The notes beneath the pieces were generated by a model that was given only the letters and a program-made list of their open reading frames with translations, searched no databases and was not told the DNA's origin. DNA of 5,356 nt, taken from the NCBI GenBank assembly GCA_934277865.1, contig CAKQVW010000217.1, positions 1 to 5,356 on the forward strand, read 5' to 3'. The translations under genes were made by a program, and so were the position numbers. Source of the stretch: an uncultured Pseudobdellovibrionaceae bacterium (lineage in GTDB: Bacteria > Bdellovibrionota > Bdellovibrionia > Bdellovibrionales > JAMPXM01). Below are positions 4,503-5,356 of the stretch, piece by piece. How positions within the stretch are numbered: position 1 is the first letter of the stretch; each line of letters begins with the position of its first letter.

Positions 4503-5356
4503 TTAGAACTGGCGTGGGTTAACCTGCGCCTTCAAATCAATGATGACATTCTTCTCGACGTCATAGGTTAAGAGAACGGGATGCTTTTCGCTCGCTGTTT
4601 TAAGATCGAGGACGTAAGCATTCCAAGTCGTGCCATTGACGGAAAAACTTGCTAGCTCGACACCGAATTTCGATTTTACGGAGATGGCATAGTTCGTTTT
4701 ATAGAAACCTCGGGTCTGGTTGTAGTCGTTGTTTTGCCAGACAGTCTCCCAATCTTTCTCGCTGCCCTTAACTAAACTCTGTTCAAGGGTCATCTGCGAT
4801 CCATCTGGGCAATTCTCTTGAGCTGTTAGGTGCTCGGCCGTTTCAGAGATTCGAGACGTGTAGGTGTGAATAACATTTTTCTTGGTCGTGCATGTTGCGA
4901 CTATTGGGAGTGTCTTATGTCTCTCGGTGTCTGGTGTGATTGATAGCCCGCTTAACTTGTTGGAAACATAAGTTAACGTGGCCTGCATGGGGCTATGTTG
5001 AGACATTAAGGGAAGAAGTCGCAGCGATCGATCGTACTCGATTTCCGTCATAGGAAGATTGATCTTCGATCCATCCGGATTCAAGATTTCGACTCTGTAA
5101 GTGAGATACCAAAGGTACTCACCGTAATAGCTTGTGTATGCGTAACGAGCATGCGTCTTCTGTTCGATTGTTTCTGGAGTTTGGCCGCGTTTGGCTTTCA
5201 CCCACTCGCTAACCAACACAAGGCGCGGTTTTTGATTGGCGCACGTCGGGTCAGGAGTGATGCCAACGTTTTCTACAAGGCCGATTCGGACTTGATTTGG
5301 TTTTTCTGGATTAGCCAGTCGACAAGAACCTTTCAGTGAAAGGATCTCGTCAAATG
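4503..5356 (-). CDS. Unrecognised protein, 3' part of a gene running off the window
   Basis: The stop (TAA on the minus strand, 4503-4505) closes a frame that stays open to the window edge: 283 residues are visible and the N-terminus is missing. A GTG at 5217-5219 could be taken as a start. However, it has no Shine-Dalgarno, and the 45 residues before it look like real protein (FSLKGSCRLANPEKPNQV, then TPDPTCANQKPRLVLVSEWV), so it is more likely an internal valine. The visible chain has four cysteines, at about residues 11, 38, 155 and 182, and many Tyr, Thr, Val and Asn residues in alternating polar/hydrophobic order (such as YLWYLTYRVEIL and YAISVKSKFGVELASFSV). This suggests a beta-rich, perhaps exported, disulfide-bearing protein. 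A signal peptide would lie outside the window. No family is recognised. It converges on the DUF455 gene with zero spacing and probably ends at the hairpin within that gene. Confidence 0.75.
   Translation of the reverse strand, partial: FDEILSLKGSCRLANPEKPNQVRIGLVENVGITPDPTCANQKPRLVLVSEWVKAKRGQTPETIEQKTHARYAYTSYYGEYLWYLTYRVEILNPDGSKINLPMTEIEYDRSLRLLPLMSQHSPMQATLTYVSNKLSGLSITPDTERHKTLPIVATCTTKKNVIHTYTSRISETAEHLTAQENCPDGSQMTLEQSLVKGSEKDWETVWQNNDYNQTRGFYKTNYAISVKSKFGVELASFSVNGTTWNAYVLDLKTASEKHPVLLTYDVEKNVIIDLKAQVNPRQF

Noticed and set aside
5151..5339. 62-codon plus-strand open frame near the right edge
   Set aside because: It is antisense to the minus-strand frame that continues through the edge; it has no ribosome site or motif.
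1..5356. Search for a mobile element, CRISPR array, tRNA, or defence or toxin-antitoxin module
   Set aside because: No direct-repeat array, transposase, integrase, nuclease domain or cloverleaf-like sequence was seen; the genes are mostly housekeeping or lineage-specific singletons.

Overview
This is a compact bacterial window of moderate GC content. It carries eight genes, two of them cut by the window edges, and no mobile element, tRNA, rRNA or CRISPR array. Recognisable products are the C-terminus of the periplasmic methionine sulfoxide reductase MsrP, a class I O-methyltransferase, a SufE-type sulfur acceptor, a YebC/TACO1-family protein and a DUF455 ferritin-like protein. This set, the style of the YebC protein (N-terminus MGKGWKQ) and the lineage-specific small proteins recall Bdellovibrio and its relatives (Bdellovibrionota). 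That placement rests on remembered family resemblance only.

Layout: (1) 1-170, 3' end of msrP, plus strand. (2) 186-869, O-methyltransferase, minus strand, convergent with msrP; the two stop codons lie in the arms of one small inverted repeat. (3) 929-1303, a 124-residue basic cytoplasmic protein of unknown function, divergent from the methyltransferase. (4) 1328-1612, a small exported four-cysteine protein, minus strand, convergent with gene 3. (5) 1613-1773, a divergent intergenic region with two dyads. (6) 1774-2445 and 2438-2875, a two-gene unit in which a cysteine-cluster protein overlaps sufE by 8 bases. (7) 2924-3631, yebC, minus strand. (8) 3678-4502, the DUF455 protein, divergent from yebC across 46 bases. 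(9) 4503-5356, the 3' part of an unrecognised protein gene, minus strand; its reading frame stays open to the window edge, and its stop codon abuts the DUF455 stop with no base between.

Genes mostly alternate in strand, so most are probably transcribed singly. The one clear operon is the cysteine-cluster gene with sufE, which hints at a metal or Fe-S role for the unknown partner. The convergent ends share compact hairpins. The most striking is a 14-bp stem inside the DUF455 coding sequence that is better placed, by its T tract, to terminate the opposing gene. Nothing here forms an obvious new multi-gene system. The best leads are the cysteine-cluster/SufE pair, the embedded antisense terminator and the uncharacterised small proteins.
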